From: Sipunculus nudus
Lineage: Eukaryota; Annelida; Sipuncula; Golfingiida; Sipunculidae
DNA: 64,000 nt
Direction of reading: 5' to 3'
Assembly (NCBI GenBank): GCA_026874595.1
Contig: CM049318.1
Coordinates: forward strand, 50,808,750 to 50,872,749
Numbering within the stretch: position 1 is the stretch's first letter; every line of letters starts with the position of its first letter. The notes beneath the pieces are model-generated. The model searched no databases. It was not told the origin of the DNA and worked only from the letters and a program-made list of their open reading frames with translations. The translations under genes were made by a program, and so were the position numbers. Positions 35,111 through 47,300 of this stretch are shown here, in pieces.

Positions 35111-35900
35111 CATATAACAGCTGACGCTATTATAATGGGGTCGTACAAAAGTTATCAAACGTGGGAAAGAGGCTGCTATGCGGCCTCCTATGGCCTGAAA
35201 GTCAACAATATCTCCAAAAGCTCTGTGTGGAATTTGACAAAATTTTGCAAAAGGGAGACCTATTATTTATTCAATATAGATTTAGTCCTTGGAGAGGGTA
35301 TTCTAATGCTTTCTAGTTCACTTTGAGGAAGACGAACAACGTCCTTGTAAAATATTATTATTTATATTTGTAAATATAAGGGCACAGGTGGCAGCGTAAT
35401 ATGAAAGTCTTGATATTTCAATAAAGTAAAGCATAATAGGAACTCAAGTTCAGTGGCACTTTTGCACACTAGCAAAAGGCTAAAAGTGACACTCATATTG
35501 TATTTAAGTGTTAGGAACAACTGAAACATGTGAAAATTACAGACTATTTTACTTATATCGGTAGTATAATAGTACTGCTTTTCATTCGGTATAGCATTCT
35601 GATAACGATGAAAGATTGTTTTCTTATACCAGTATCACAGACAATACCAGTATCACAAAATATGTACACCATAAGATCAGAACTTGTAGGCAGCCACAAT
35701 GCAGTCATTCATGCAGGCCAATTTTCTCCAGAACACAAGTAAAGGAGATATTTGTTTTCTTATCTTTATTTTCTGTTATATGGTCTGATGGTTTTATCTG
35801 TTGGTAGTTAACAGTACCATGTTCATTTTGGGCGAATAGTTATAGCTTGGTCCTTTGTATAAAGATGAACGTTCAGGGTTGACCTGTAACGTAGGCACAA
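35111..35900. other. Unassigned intergenic DNA
   Basis: No gene recognised. A local direct repeat ACCAGTATCACA is visible near 35,630-35,655. Confidence 0.4.
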
Positions 35901-35904
35901 GTTC

Positions 35905-36075
35905 GAGTTAAAACAGTTTTCAGCTTGACATGAAGTTGAAAGATGTAGCAGTAAAGTATGTGAACATTTGAAGTAATACTTGAATTATCTCGAATTCACC
36001 TATTTCATACTTTCATAGTTCTGCAAGTAAACACAGTCCACGTGTTTGTTTACCATAATAATACCATAACCATTC
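35905..36075 (+). repeat. Dispersed repeat, family F, copy 1
   Basis: TTTTCAGCTTGACATGAAGT then GAAAGATGTAGCAGTAAAGT, and GTGTTTGTTTACCATAATAA. Direct copy at 63,865-64,000. Confidence 0.8.
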
Positions 36076-36079
36076 GCAT

Positions 36080-36640
36080 GCGCTTCAGCTTCCAGACAAT
36101 TAGAAGCAACATAAAAGGTGAAACACAGAAGAAACAGGGTTGCAAGAATGAAAAATATGTTTTTGACGTTGCGCGGTACGGCAACCTGGTGGCGTACGTG
36201 CAATATTCATGATTTGTGCCACTGATCGCGGGTGTTGCAAGTTTATTTCCAATTGTGTACAGGAGTAAGCGGACGGTCTAACATTGAAATATTGGTCGGT
36301 ATTATAATGTTCAACAGAGAAAACAAACTAAACTATATTTAACACACCTCATATGTAAATAGACCGGGCAATCTATGGCTCCTCACTATATATAAAAATA
36401 TGTTGATATTTCTGAAAATTTTAATCAGAATTAATTATAGTAAATATATAAAACTGTATAAATTTGATTTCAGATACTTGATAAATCTAGAAATACAAGG
36501 GATCACCTCAAATATGCTTTCCTGCACATTTTTGATTTTACACATTTGTATAATATATTTAGAATTTTAATTATGGTAAATTAGATATGTTCTAATTTTG
36601 CTTCATAATTAACTTATTCTGTACAATGATTTATACACAG
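36080..36640. other. Unassigned intergenic DNA
   Basis: No gene recognised; AT-rich from 36,340. 36,250-36,290 resembles 2095-2135. Confidence 0.4.
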
Positions 36641-36649
36641 ACCCAGTTG

Positions 36650-37075
36650 CCCGGATCTCACACCCAGTATGTAGTACTTTGAGTTATGACATGATCTCGA
36701 GCCTACATTTTTTAGGGACTCTGACTTGTTCTCGATGGTATGGAACTTGGATTTGTACTCGGACTCTGTGGAAAGGACTCAGGAAATCAGGCCGAATTCA
36801 TCTCTAAAATCCTAAAATACTATTAAGATCATCTTAAATTAAATAAATTCAGGTGAAAACATATGTAAACTAAAATAAGCCACACTTTATAATCTCGATT
36901 TTTAGATTTTGAATTAAAAAAAACAAGATTGTATGACTTGATTCATATTCTAAATGACTCGGACTTGGTCAATGGACGAACTCAGTTTTCATGGACTCAG
37001 ACTTGGACTCGCACTTGAGTGGCCTAGCCTCGGCCCGGTCGGCACTCGGATGGTGTGGACTCGACCGCACACTGC
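36650..37075. repeat. Degenerate GACTC-rich repeat
   Basis: Two clusters (36,712-36,785 and 36,953-37,065) are packed with variants of GGACTCGGACTTGGACTC separated by AT-rich DNA. Such GACTC-rich blocks are usually short interspersed elements; boundaries are unclear. Frames over 36,954-37,288 read this repeat and are not called as genes. Confidence 0.5.
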
Positions 37076-37384
37076 GGAATTCTTCCAGAAAATTGTTTCA
37101 GTATTGGCGATAAAAGGGCTCCACAATGTATGGCTACATGTAAGATGAATGAATTTCTAAATTTTCTACAAATTACTGTGGGATTTAAAGATGGATGTAG
37201 AATCCCCCCCCCCCGTTTCATCATAACCCGTGTTGGTCTTTCCGATCGCATAAAATATGGCGAAGCCAACAGACGACAGTCGTTTTAACCATGTTTACAA
37301 TTTATCTAAAATCACAGGTATTTTAATGATCTGTACTGCAATGTTTGTCTCCACCATTAGCTTTCAGCGCCCTTCGTGCGTTAG

Positions 37385-37560
37385 TGTGTGTATGTTCACA
37401 ATATAATTCACGCAACCTTGAACGGAAACTGATGAAGTTTTCAGGGCATTTCGGGATAGGCCATTGAAGATTTAATTATGATTCGGTGTAGATCCGGCAC
37501 GTTATTCGGATTCAGGAATGTCATTAAGGAATAATACAAATATACGCTAAAACACGCTAT
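37385..37560 (+). repeat. Dispersed repeat, family D, copy 4 (5' part only)
   Basis: GTGTGTATGTTCACAATATA, then CTTGAACGGAAACTGATGAA and TTTCGGGATAGGCC, as in 27,085-27,200. Confidence 0.65.
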
Positions 37561-37634
37561 ATATATATAATTTGTATTGTTCACATAGCGAGAATTCAAT
37601 ACATCGCGGTGATAGTGCTCTACCGTATGGGAGC

Positions 37635-37681
<47 letters not shown>
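37635..37681. repeat. (TA)n microsatellite
   Basis: About 47 bases of TA. Confidence 0.95.
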
Positions 37682-37682
<1 letters not shown>

Positions 37683-37899
37683 ATAGGCGGCAGGCAGACT
37701 CCCAAAACCATAATTGCTTTCACATATTGGGCCCTGGTTTATCGGTGCATAATGCATACATGAATGTACATATAGGCCTTGATGACTTTCCTGAACCCGC
37801 ATCAAGTGCCGGATCCACTCCAAAATCTTCATTGACCCAGTCTAGAAATTCCATGGAAAAAAAAACCAAACGTCAATTCCGTACAGGTTTACCATTAAA

Positions 37900-38340
37900 C
37901 CTCAGTACTTTTAAAGGGCTTATTCTGATATCTAATCTGTATAAACTAAAGATAACTCCTTGGCGCTATTATAAAAAATAGGCCAGAAAACGTGAATATC
38001 ACCGCACACAGCCTGCTTGTTTTGTTTATATCAACCAAAACATATGCAAAAAAATGCATCTGGAAGTAATTCAGATAAGCCAGAGTTTGCAAATGGTATT
38101 TTGCAACACGTGACCGTTCTACCGCGGCATATAAAGCACCTTACCGCCTTAGGTAAGACTTTGCTTTGTTTACAAAAACCGTTTTGATAAACAAGTTCAT
38201 ACATCCTTCACATAGGCGTTATAAGAACTAATCTTAACCGGAATTAACCTCAGATAATTTATATATATATACAGAAGAAGCAGAAAATAACATAAATTCT
38301 TATTCAAAAGGTAGGTTGAATTTAACAGCTTTAAAACAAA
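37900..38340 (+). repeat. Dispersed repeat, family E, copy 2
   Basis: CTCCTTGGCGCTATTATAAA, GGCCAGAAAACGTGAATATC, GCCTGCTTGTTTTGTTTATA, AAACAAGTTCATACATCCTT, CAGAAGAAGCAGAAA. See 34,720-35,110. Confidence 0.75.
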
Positions 38341-38597
38341 ACATAAGGTATACCAAATCCTCGCTAAAATTGAACGTGTGAACGTTGTACTTTGGCTGAT
38401 ATAAATATCATGAGAAATTTTATCAAATTAACAAATGTAAAATAAATTAAAATCACAAAGTTTACAAAGCACATGCCTTGTAAATAGGAGATGGATCCTA
38501 AAAACTCTGGTTGATATATTGCATCATCTACTGAATATAAAAGTTAAACTTAAAAACACAAGGCCTACGTATCATTCATACTTGACCAGTTAACACA

Positions 38598-38890
38598 TCC
38601 AATATTAATTAGAAGTAGGAATAAGTAAATATTGTTATACATAACGCATACAAAAAAATGTATAAGAAAACGTTTAGAAATTCATAAAAAAATATAAAAT
38701 AAAAAAAACATGCAGTGTGACCGAAACACAATCAGGTCAGTTGAAACTTCCAATATTAATTAGAAGTAGGAATGGGTGAAGGTTGTTTTACATATTGCAT
38801 AAAAAAAACTTGTGTATGGAAACATTAAGAAATTCATAAAAAAATATGAAATAAAAAACATGCAGTGTGACCGAAATAAAATCAGGTCAG
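38598..38890 (+). repeat. Two-unit tandem duplication, period 151 bp
   Basis: AATATTAATTAGAAGTAGGA at 38,601 recurs at 38,752. Both units end with CATGCAGTGTGACCGAAA then ATCAGGTCAG. Confidence 0.9.
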
Positions 38891-38899
38891 GATACACAA

Positions 38900-39895
38900 A
38901 TTACATTTAGAAATATCCTGTGTCAAAAGATTTTTCGATTTAAATGAAAGAAAGCAATCGTAAGAAGTCGCACAATCATCCAAGTAAGACAAAAACCTAA
39001 TAAACAGAAAGCTCATAATGCACACCTGCAAAGTCAGAAGTAAATACGAGTAATAGTTTGCAGATATCGCTGCTATATGAAAAGGAAAATTTTAAATAAA
39101 AAAAGTGAAAACAATCCAAAAATCACTGAAGTGTTAGTGGTGTGCCAACTAACCGATTATAATGATGTTTAGTCGTTTTCTATTATTATCGTTTAAATTG
39201 TTTGCACCTTCGCGTAATTGATGTCAAACGTCTAATAATGAACAAAAGTTTGATATTATGAATAAAATAAATCCTTTCTGAGATATAAGAAAGGTGGGAC
39301 ACAAAGCAGTACAATCTCTACAAATCGACTTTTGACCTTACGGTAAAGGCCTCCTAACTCAATGAAGCTGGTCGTACTGCTTTAACCTTCTCGGTGAACT
39401 GGCAGAGAGTTTCGCCTCTCTTAAAAAAAATTTGAGCAGAATGTCAGCTTAATGGTTGTACTAAAGGTCGTATTTTTTTATTTTTTTCATTAACCTTTTT
39501 ACCCAAAAGGCTTATCGAAAGTTGGCATCTTTTAACTTAACATTTCATAAGAAACGCTCATGAAATATACCGTAAAATAAATCCGAATATCACTCATGAG
39601 ACACGTGAGTTCGTGTTTTCTTATGTTCGATAAAGACATGTCACCTGTGACAAAAGGATAAATCACACGGGTTAATTTCATTGATATTTTAACATTAACA
39701 GCAAACAGTGGCTGAATAGCCCTGGCGTCGTGAATGAATGACTGCATTGAAACTTAACTTTGTGCAGCAGACAAGTTTTAACAACGTTGCCGTTACCATT
39801 TCCAGTCACAAGAACTAATTTCTGCAGGGGCTCATATTAAAAGTTCATTTTAACGTTTTAATGCGACAATATAATAAAAAATTCGTTATTGGACA
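38900..39895. other. Unassigned intergenic DNA
   Basis: No gene or repeat family recognised. A minus-strand frame at 39,532-39,747 has no recognisable features. Confidence 0.4.
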
Positions 39896-39898
39896 TTT

Positions 39899-39904
<6 letters not shown>

Positions 39905-39968
<64 letters not shown>
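39905..39968. repeat. (TA)n microsatellite
   Basis: About 64 bases of TA; a second shorter array at 40,229-40,252. Confidence 0.95.
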
Positions 39969-39974
<6 letters not shown>

Positions 39975-40329
39975 CTACAAATATTGATAGACCTTTCCAG
40001 AAATGTTTATCTTTATAAAAATGAGTTGATTGAAGCCAAGATATTCACATTTACATTATTCCTACACTTATCCTTTTCCAGCTCTTATGGGCAAGCGTCG
40101 GCTACAATCCGCTCAGTGGCACAAGACTTATATACTGAGGGTATACGGAGGGAACATAAATTAATCGATTAGTAATCGATCATCTGCCGTTCATTTCTTT
40201 CAATCATCAAAAATAATTTTATAACTTTATATATATATATATATATATATATAAATCAAAATCAGGTTATCAAAATCATTCTGCACAGCATGAAAAGCTT
40301 ACTGTAAAGCAACGATAACATCTGGGTAA

Positions 40330-41330
40330 AAAAAGATCAAACTAGCTTTGACGTCACCATTGGTAGCTTTGATTGCACTGAAGTATGCGAAAATGTTGAT
40401 CTATACCTTTTTTAGATATGTTGAAAAAAAAATTTAGGCTGTTTCCCTAACATGTCAGGACCCAAAGCGGCAGCACTCGTGAGAAAATGATCAAAATTTT
40501 TCCCATGTTGAGTTTAAAATAACCATTGAAACTATCCTGGCCTTCACAGATTTCTTAGACGCAACACTTGACCTCCAAAAAAGACATTTTCTACCCTTAC
40601 AGAAAACCAAACTAAGTTCCGCTCTATATCCACGCATAATCCGATCACCTTCCTGGAAATATCGGACAGATACCTATGATGATCAGCAACGTGTAGCTGA
40701 CACCTCTTGCCAATAGGAGGTATTCATGAAAGCCAAATCCATGTATGACGGAGCTTCAGTGAAAAGCGGCTTCACAGAAAGCTTAAAATATTTTGAACTC
40801 GCAGAGAAAAACAAAAGAAACAGGAAAGGGAAAATAATATGGTTCAATCCCCTTACAGCCGTCATTCATGAACTAGTTAAAAAAACTTCGAAAAAAAATC
40901 ACAGGCACCACATGCTTTTCAACAGGAACACTTAGAAAATTAGCATAGCTGTTAACCTAACATGTCTAACCTGATCAGCAAACAAAATATGAAAGTCCTA
41001 AATACCAACACAGTTGCAAATGTACCTCTAAAACAATTTAGCTGCGGTTAAAAAGTGTCAGCTGAGATGCATTGTCTATAAGGCAACAGTTAGAACAGAT
41101 AATGACGAGGAATACTACAAAGGGTGTACTGAAGGTAATTTCAAGACCAGATACAATAACCACAAACAATCCTTTCATTACAGATCCCATGCTAAAACAC
41201 TGAGCTGTCTAAACACAACTGGGCCGTAAAAGACAAGAAAATCAATTACAAGCTTTCCTGGGCAATCTCGGCCAGGGCAGCATTTCACTTCTGAGGGACT
41301 AGACAGAGGATCCGCTCGACAGACTCACCT
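40330..41330 (+). pseudogene. Decayed Penelope-like element (RT remnant to GIY-YIG)
   Basis: Plus-strand reading in several frames gives FDVTIGSFDCTEVCENVDLY near 40,348-40,408, then MSGPKAAALVRK near 40,455, TDFLDATLDL at about 40,549-40,580, the open stretch 40,726-40,935 with SGFTESLKYFE and NRKGKIIWFNP (the family's RKIIWFNPP motif), HMLFNRNT, NMSNLISKQNMKVL at about 40,960-41,000, VYKATVRTDNDEEYYKGCTE at about 41,083-41,140, FKTRYNNHKQSFHY at about 41,140-41,185 and a tail up to 41,300. The catalytic Y-x-DD segment between the first two blocks is missing. Stops and frameshifts throughout make it a relic. It is a different copy from the one at 19.7-20.2 kb. Confidence 0.85.
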
Positions 41331-41339
41331 GTTTAGGTA

Positions 41340-41885
41340 GCTGCTCTCTTACTGCCGTGCAGTGTTGAGGGACATGGCGTTGGCACCACCTCATGGTTAG
41401 TCTGTCGAGATGAGTAAACTTTGTATGAGTGTAGTATATTTGCCTTTTATATCATGTGTATTTTTCATAGTATATGAACATTTTTTTATTATATTTGTAT
41501 ACAATTGAAATGTTTACTGGACCCAGAACCCTATTAAAATCAGCATACAGCCGTCATGTAAAAACCAATATTGGCAGACAATTCATGAACTAGTTAAAAA
41601 AACTTCGAAAAAACATCACAGGCACCACATGCTTTTCAACAGGAACACTTAGAAAATTAGCATAGCTGTTTACCTAACATGTCTAACCTGATCAGCAAAC
41701 AAAATATGAAAGTCCTATATACCACCTCATGGTTAGTCTGTCGAGTTGAGTCAACTTTGTATGAGTGTAGTATATTTGCTTTTTATATCATGTGTATTTT
41801 TCATAGTATATGAAATTTTTTTTATTATATTTGTATACAATTGAAATGTTTACTGGACCCAGAACCCTATTAAAATCAGCATACT
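41340..41885 (+). repeat. Scrambled direct duplication of Penelope-like DNA and flank
   Basis: 41,582-41,717 repeats 40,867-41,002 nearly exactly (ATTCATGAACTAGTTAAAAA and following). 41,724-41,882 repeats 41,388-41,552 nearly exactly (ACCTCATGGTTAGTCTGTCG and following). The second block therefore joins two non-adjacent pieces, a duplication with an internal deletion. Few differences indicate it is recent. Confidence 0.9.
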
Positions 41886-42203
41886 CTGCTGAAGGGGCAT
41901 CCTGGTAAAATATCTTTGTAATAAATAATAAAATAATAAAACAAAAATCTTTTATGTTCTAGAATCACAGGTGTACTCCAACTAATCCTATTGTGCTCCC
42001 GAAGACAATAGAATCAGTGTCAGTCATTTACTTGCTGTCCCCGGTACAAAAAAACATAATCTTCTAATCTGGTAAAGTATCGGCTTTTCAGACCATACCG
42101 TTAGCTTCATTCTAACAATATTCACCTAGAATTCATCCCCTGAAACAGCCTGTAGTGTTTTTCTTCATCGTGCCATAAATATGAAATCGACGTTCATGCA
42201 TGC

Positions 42204-42207
<4 letters not shown>

Positions 42208-42268
<61 letters not shown>
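42208..42268. repeat. (TA)n microsatellite inside a short inverted repeat
   Basis: About 60 bases of TA flanked by CATGCAATTATA on the left and TATAATTGCAGGCG on the right. Confidence 0.9.
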
Positions 42269-42271
<3 letters not shown>

Positions 42272-42598
42272 GCAGGCGTAAATGTCGATTTTCGAATCAT
42301 TGTTGGTTTTTTACCTGTCGAATAAGATGAATCCTGTGTTTTCAAGGCATCATCTACTTAGAATAAAGCACATTTTCGAGTTTTAAAATCGTGTAAATAA
42401 CATAAAAATAAATTGGTGGGAAAAAATCTTGGGAGTATAAAAGCTTGTCTGCTGTATGGGTTCTAACATCCTTAATGCAACCTAAGAGCAGCGGCAGAGA
42501 TATTAGCATATTATTAACCTTAGAAGCAGAAGACTTTTGAAATTGGAAATAAACATTTGTGGAAAACTAAGAAGAGAAAAGGATGATAGTACAATATA

Positions 42599-42759
42599 CA
42601 GTGAAACCTGTCTAATAAGACCACCGGCGGGACTGGTCAAAAGTGATCGTAATGCACAGGTCACTTATTACCGATATTAATGCTTTCTGTCCCCTCAAGG
42701 GCTGATATAATAAAAAGGTGTTCTAATGAGACAGGTGGTCTTTCAGACAGGTTTCACCG
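42599..42759. mobile_element. Small MITE with 15-bp terminal inverted repeats
   Basis: Starts CAGTGAAACCTGTCT and ends AGACAGGTTTCACCG, matching as inverted repeats with one mismatch; a TA precedes the element. Subterminal words AATAAGACCACC and AGGTGGTC also pair. About 160 bases with no coding capacity. Fits a Tc1/mariner-like or pogo-like MITE. Confidence 0.8.
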
Positions 42760-44160
42760 CATACGTGGAAAAGAAAATATGTTTTATAATAATACTTTTA
42801 ATGGTTCATAGTTATTCAGAAGCCTAGCTCCCCCCCAAAAAAAACAACATATTACAAAACATACAATATTCATACTACAGGATATTGAATAAACACTAAG
42901 TAAAAAGGATGTAAAAAAATATGCCATTAAAAGGGAAGATGTAGTGTAAATCTTTAACAAACAAATAAACAAATGAAAAAACACACAAACTGATAAACTA
43001 ATACGATCTAATAATTCTAATGAATAACTATTGGTGCTTCTTAACCTTTATATATCCTAAGATATTATTACTGTTATCAAGGAGGTGTAGCTAGAAATTT
43101 GCGTTAGGGTGTATATGAACATTTAGAATTTGGAGGCTGCAATTGTCTTCTTGGGTTAGACCCCTCATTTTCCGAGATCCGAGTTCAGTCCCTGTCAAGT
43201 ATATGGCATGAATCCATATCTACATTTGTTAAAATCAGGCTCATAATTAGGGGCATCACAGAGTTCTTAGATGTACATTTACCTTTTATCAACCCTACAA
43301 TGATAGCTTAAGTTCATTTCTCCAATACAAATTTTATGAAATAATATATGCAGGGTACTAACTCAGGAAGATTTAATTTAAGAATGGCTTAAAGGTGCCG
43401 ACTCAACCCTTTACAACTCTTTTTGCATACATTGAAATTCTATACTGAAAAGGAAGTAAGGATTCTAGAAAAATAAGGCTGAATGCATCTGAACCCCAAT
43501 GGATAAACAACTCTTGTCACATATATTATAATGACTTTTTGTACATGTGCGAACTACTAAGAGAATATTACAAAAAAATGACACTATATATACCAAGCTT
43601 GGCATAGCATTTGCAGCCATATTTGTAATTAATAATTATAGGATTAACACGTGTGAGTTAACTATAAATGTTCATGGCAATCTGAAATTTCTATTTCAAA
43701 TATGTTTTTTAATTCTATAGTCAGTTGCACTAAGTTTGTTAGGCAGATTTTCTATGAAATGTCTGGACCTATATTTCCGAAGACCAATGGAGACCATTCG
43801 TAGGAATAAAAAGGACTCCGTTATTTTTAATGGGCAAAGTGAGACCAAAACAAATATATGTAGAATTAAGCTTGGGCGTATCGCCTAGTAGACGATTGTA
43901 TCGCAAATGTAATAATGAAAGACGCAAGACACTACAGAAAAAGTGATTTGAATACAGCGACCTGATACTGAAATCAGACAGATCGACAACTCCAGGAATA
44001 AAGAGTTGGACACAATCCTTTCAATGTCTAATGTTACACAATTAAAAAAAGATCCCAAAGGCTCTGTTGTGTTACGAAAATGATAAAATCTTGATCATTG
44101 GTCAGATTTTATCAAAGATTCGTGAATTACACGCACAGGTGGCCAACTGGGATTGGTCAA
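42760..44160. other. Intergenic DNA upstream of the protease-homologue gene
   Basis: No gene or mobile element recognised. A minus-strand frame at 42,784-42,984 is hydrophobic but low in complexity. Upstream regulatory sequence of the gene at 44,271 may lie here. Confidence 0.4.
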
Positions 44161-44164
44161 AAGA

Positions 44165-44245
44165 AAGCCAATTCACAGTTAGCGTTTACCACGTGGCTGC
44201 GCATGAAGGCTATATATAGGCACTGAAGCGCTGTCCAATTCACCC
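44165..44245 (+). promoter_or_regulatory. Core promoter of the protease-homologue gene
   Basis: A strong TATA box, TATATATAGG at 44,211-44,220, sits 51-60 bases before the ATG. An E-box CACGTG within CCACGTGG lies at 44,189-44,196 and a CCAAT-like GCCAATTC near 44,167. Spacing puts the transcription start near 44,240-44,248, leaving a leader of about 25-30 bases. A canonical TATA promoter with very short leader is typical of highly or tissue-specifically expressed secretory genes; that last point is inference. Confidence 0.65.
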
Positions 44246-44270
44246 TGCAGGTTAACCACCAAAAGACAAC

Positions 44271-44337
44271 ATGTTGGCTAAAGCGATACTGGTGCTCGGT
44301 GTGACACAACTGGCGGGCGTCAACGCCATTCTTGGCG
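44271..44337 (+). CDS. Exon 1: signal peptide and start of ILGG
   Basis: ATG at 44,271 is the first after the TATA box. It encodes 22 residues plus one base: a Lys4, a hydrophobic core AILVLGV, a small-residue cleavage site GVNA, then ILG. Donor GTAAGG at 44,338. Intron phase 1. Confidence 0.85.
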
Positions 44338-47300
44338 GTAAGGATTCTATTGCTTTGCTATTTCTCTGATATTATGTTTTCGGACATCAGTGCGGGAGAG
44401 CTTTTTCACCTTTAGTTATAGGGTTTCGTTAAAATATTGTTTTACCAGGAGAGAACATGTTATGAACAGAACTGTTTTGTCCTTAAAGAAATTTCAGTAC
44501 GCTTTGAGCTTAGAATCGGCAAATGTCTACTGAGTTTTTAATGAACGTTGAATATTGATTTATGTGACTTACTCTTACCCGAGTGTAAATATTGTTAACG
44601 GTATACGTAGTTTCAAAAGAGGCTTCCCTTATATCATCAAATAAGTACATGATAGCATATTGCTTTTGAGGAATTCTATGATATTCTAGACAATATTAGA
44701 CTCACCTTATGTACTAATGCTGTGCTGTTATGTGGTGACAACATTTTTCTTATTTATGGATCTACAAGCGGTTAAATATTTAAAAATATCGGCTTCTGTG
44801 CAATGTACATGAAGTAGATTAAAAGTCTGTTTATTGGTGATATAATGAAATAAGTTAAAACTTCAAGACCTTTTAATAATGACATGAGCCCTTTTGAGAC
44901 TTTATCATTTGGTACTTTTTGTTTAGTAATTCATATTTATATTGTTAGGCCAGAAGAGGTTTGTCTCTCAAGCAGTTTTTTTTCATAAATCAGTGTTTGA
45001 GGGCAATTTTTGTTACCTTTTATGACAAATTTAAGATGAAAATTAATGATCAGTTGAAAAAATGATACCAAAAATTCGTATGCGAAAAAAGTGTAGCACA
45101 TTGTAACATAACGAAATTTATCGAATTTTTACAATGTTGAATTCCTAGAGGTGAAATTTCTTCTGAAAATCAAACATTTTTTGTTATCAAAATTGACGCA
45201 AACAAAGACCGAAAAAAATGTCGGCCAGTATCATGACAAATGGCACCAGGTTGTCTACTATTTCATTTAGCATAAATATACATGGTAAATAGGTTACATA
45301 CCACATCTATATCGTCGTATATCAGCGGCTGAACTTCAAAAGCTAAGTATTACATATAGGTAACTGTTATTTTATTGATCCCAGGATTTGAACAAATTTT
45401 GACAAAAGATGTAGCAAAGTAAATTCTAATACTACTTGCAATATATGAAGTCTCACAATTCAGATGAAACTGAATCAACAACTCAACCTTCCATTAATTG
45501 ATTGTGTAAATTAATATATTTTACCAGGCGACTAATAATGAAAAAGTATTTGGCTGACCTAAATTTAAAGAAATTTTGAATAAGATTTAACAATTGACTA
45601 AAGCAAGCGTCGTCACTTAAACATTTTTAGAGGCAAAACTTGAAGAAATAGAATAAAAGTTTATTTTCTCAGGCATCGGGGAGCTTTTGAATCCGAGTTT
45701 GAAAAGAAGATGCTCTAATATTGCTTTCAAGAAAATAAAATAATAAAATTTTGATTAATTTCCCATTATTATGGTATGCTTTTAGCTGTCTTGCCAAAAC
45801 TAAATTGGCAATTTCAGATTGTCCCAATATCATAAGAAAAGTGGGTTTTTTTTGCGAAAACCCATTCTTTAAAACTGATAAGGAAAAATATCCTGCGCGC
45901 CCGAGAAACAATATTTTCGAACTTTAATCAGACTAAGTTATATATGATAAATGATAAATGATAAATGATTCATACATTTTTTTTCAAACTGTAAGAAGAC
46001 CTAGGGGATAATATGGATTTATATATTTTTACTTAATTACGCCCCAGCCCGATCCCGTCGCTTCAATCGATTGCTTTGTGGTAATTCTTCTTGTTCTTGT
46101 TTTTCATAAATTATTCATTTGATTATTAGCATTGCTATTCTTATAAAAACATATGGTATCTTTCAGTTTTAGTTCTCAAATTTGCCGAGAGTGGGGAACA
46201 TTTGGCGCGTCATGTTTCTTGTTATATAGAGCAGCATGCCCAGTTTGAACTCGTACTAAAAACGGCTCCTCCTTTTGAAGAGATTTATATAAGACTCTTT
46301 GTATATATATACCCTTTGCCAGTCCTTCTGCACTGATTGTAAGTCCACAAAAGTCTCCCCTACTCCCCCTGCCATTCTCTCGAAATTCCCCTTGGTACGA
46401 GATAAAAACAAGCCCCTTTATGATAAAGGAAACCTTTTTGTATCAGCTTCTGTCGAATGAAGATGTAAGTAGACTTTAGACAGATTTTTTGGCCAGGAAT
46501 AGTGAATACATTTGGGGGTGGGGGGTTGCAGGTATATGTACCCTCTTCTTCCCTTTTATTGACGTCCCTGACCATATGTGTCACTGAAATGTTTTCTCCT
46601 CTTCAATGATTTTTTTCCTCCGTTTGTTCCTCAAGGGTACAACTGTGCAACCAATGAATGGAATTACGTCGGCTACTTTCACAACGGAAACAATCAAGTG
46701 CAATGTTCAGGTACCCTTATTGCAAACAACGTCGTTTTGACAACTAAGCAGTGTGCAGCAGCAATGGCGAACGGCAAGTAAGTCTTCAACTTCCTGAAAC
46801 CGCCCCATGGTATCGCTTTAATATATTTACTTTTTCCCCCTTCGCAGATTTTTGGTTACAATTTAATTTTTATAACTTCAAATATTCTCTTATTTTAAAT
46901 CATTCAAGAAACGTTTATCTCCTCGGCAATAGAATGATAAATAGACAAACGTTTTACATTAGATATTCCTGTGAATTCCAGTTTGTATTATTGCCCATTT
47001 AATGGGCAGGTACTAAGTTTAACCTCGAGCTATTCAAGTAGTTCAGCTTTTGCAGATAAAAAAAAAACCATGTGACACCTATATCAGTACCAATGTCGTC
47101 TAAGGTGTTCATATATAGAAGCTACCAAAAATGAAAGAAAGACAAGAAGGTGATCCGCTAAGATACACATAATACTGATTTTCATTCGGTCAGCAAATGA
47201 AAAGAAGCAAAAAGTGTTATTTACATTGTATCGTAAGCGGCTTATTGCAGCCATATTCTTTACACAGGCTCTTTCACCTGAGTCCTTGCATCCACATCTG

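Noticed and set aside
40840-40870. GGTTCAATCCCC, resembling a tRNA T-loop
   Set aside because: No matching acceptor or anticodon stem could be folded around it, and it lies inside the Penelope-like coding relic.
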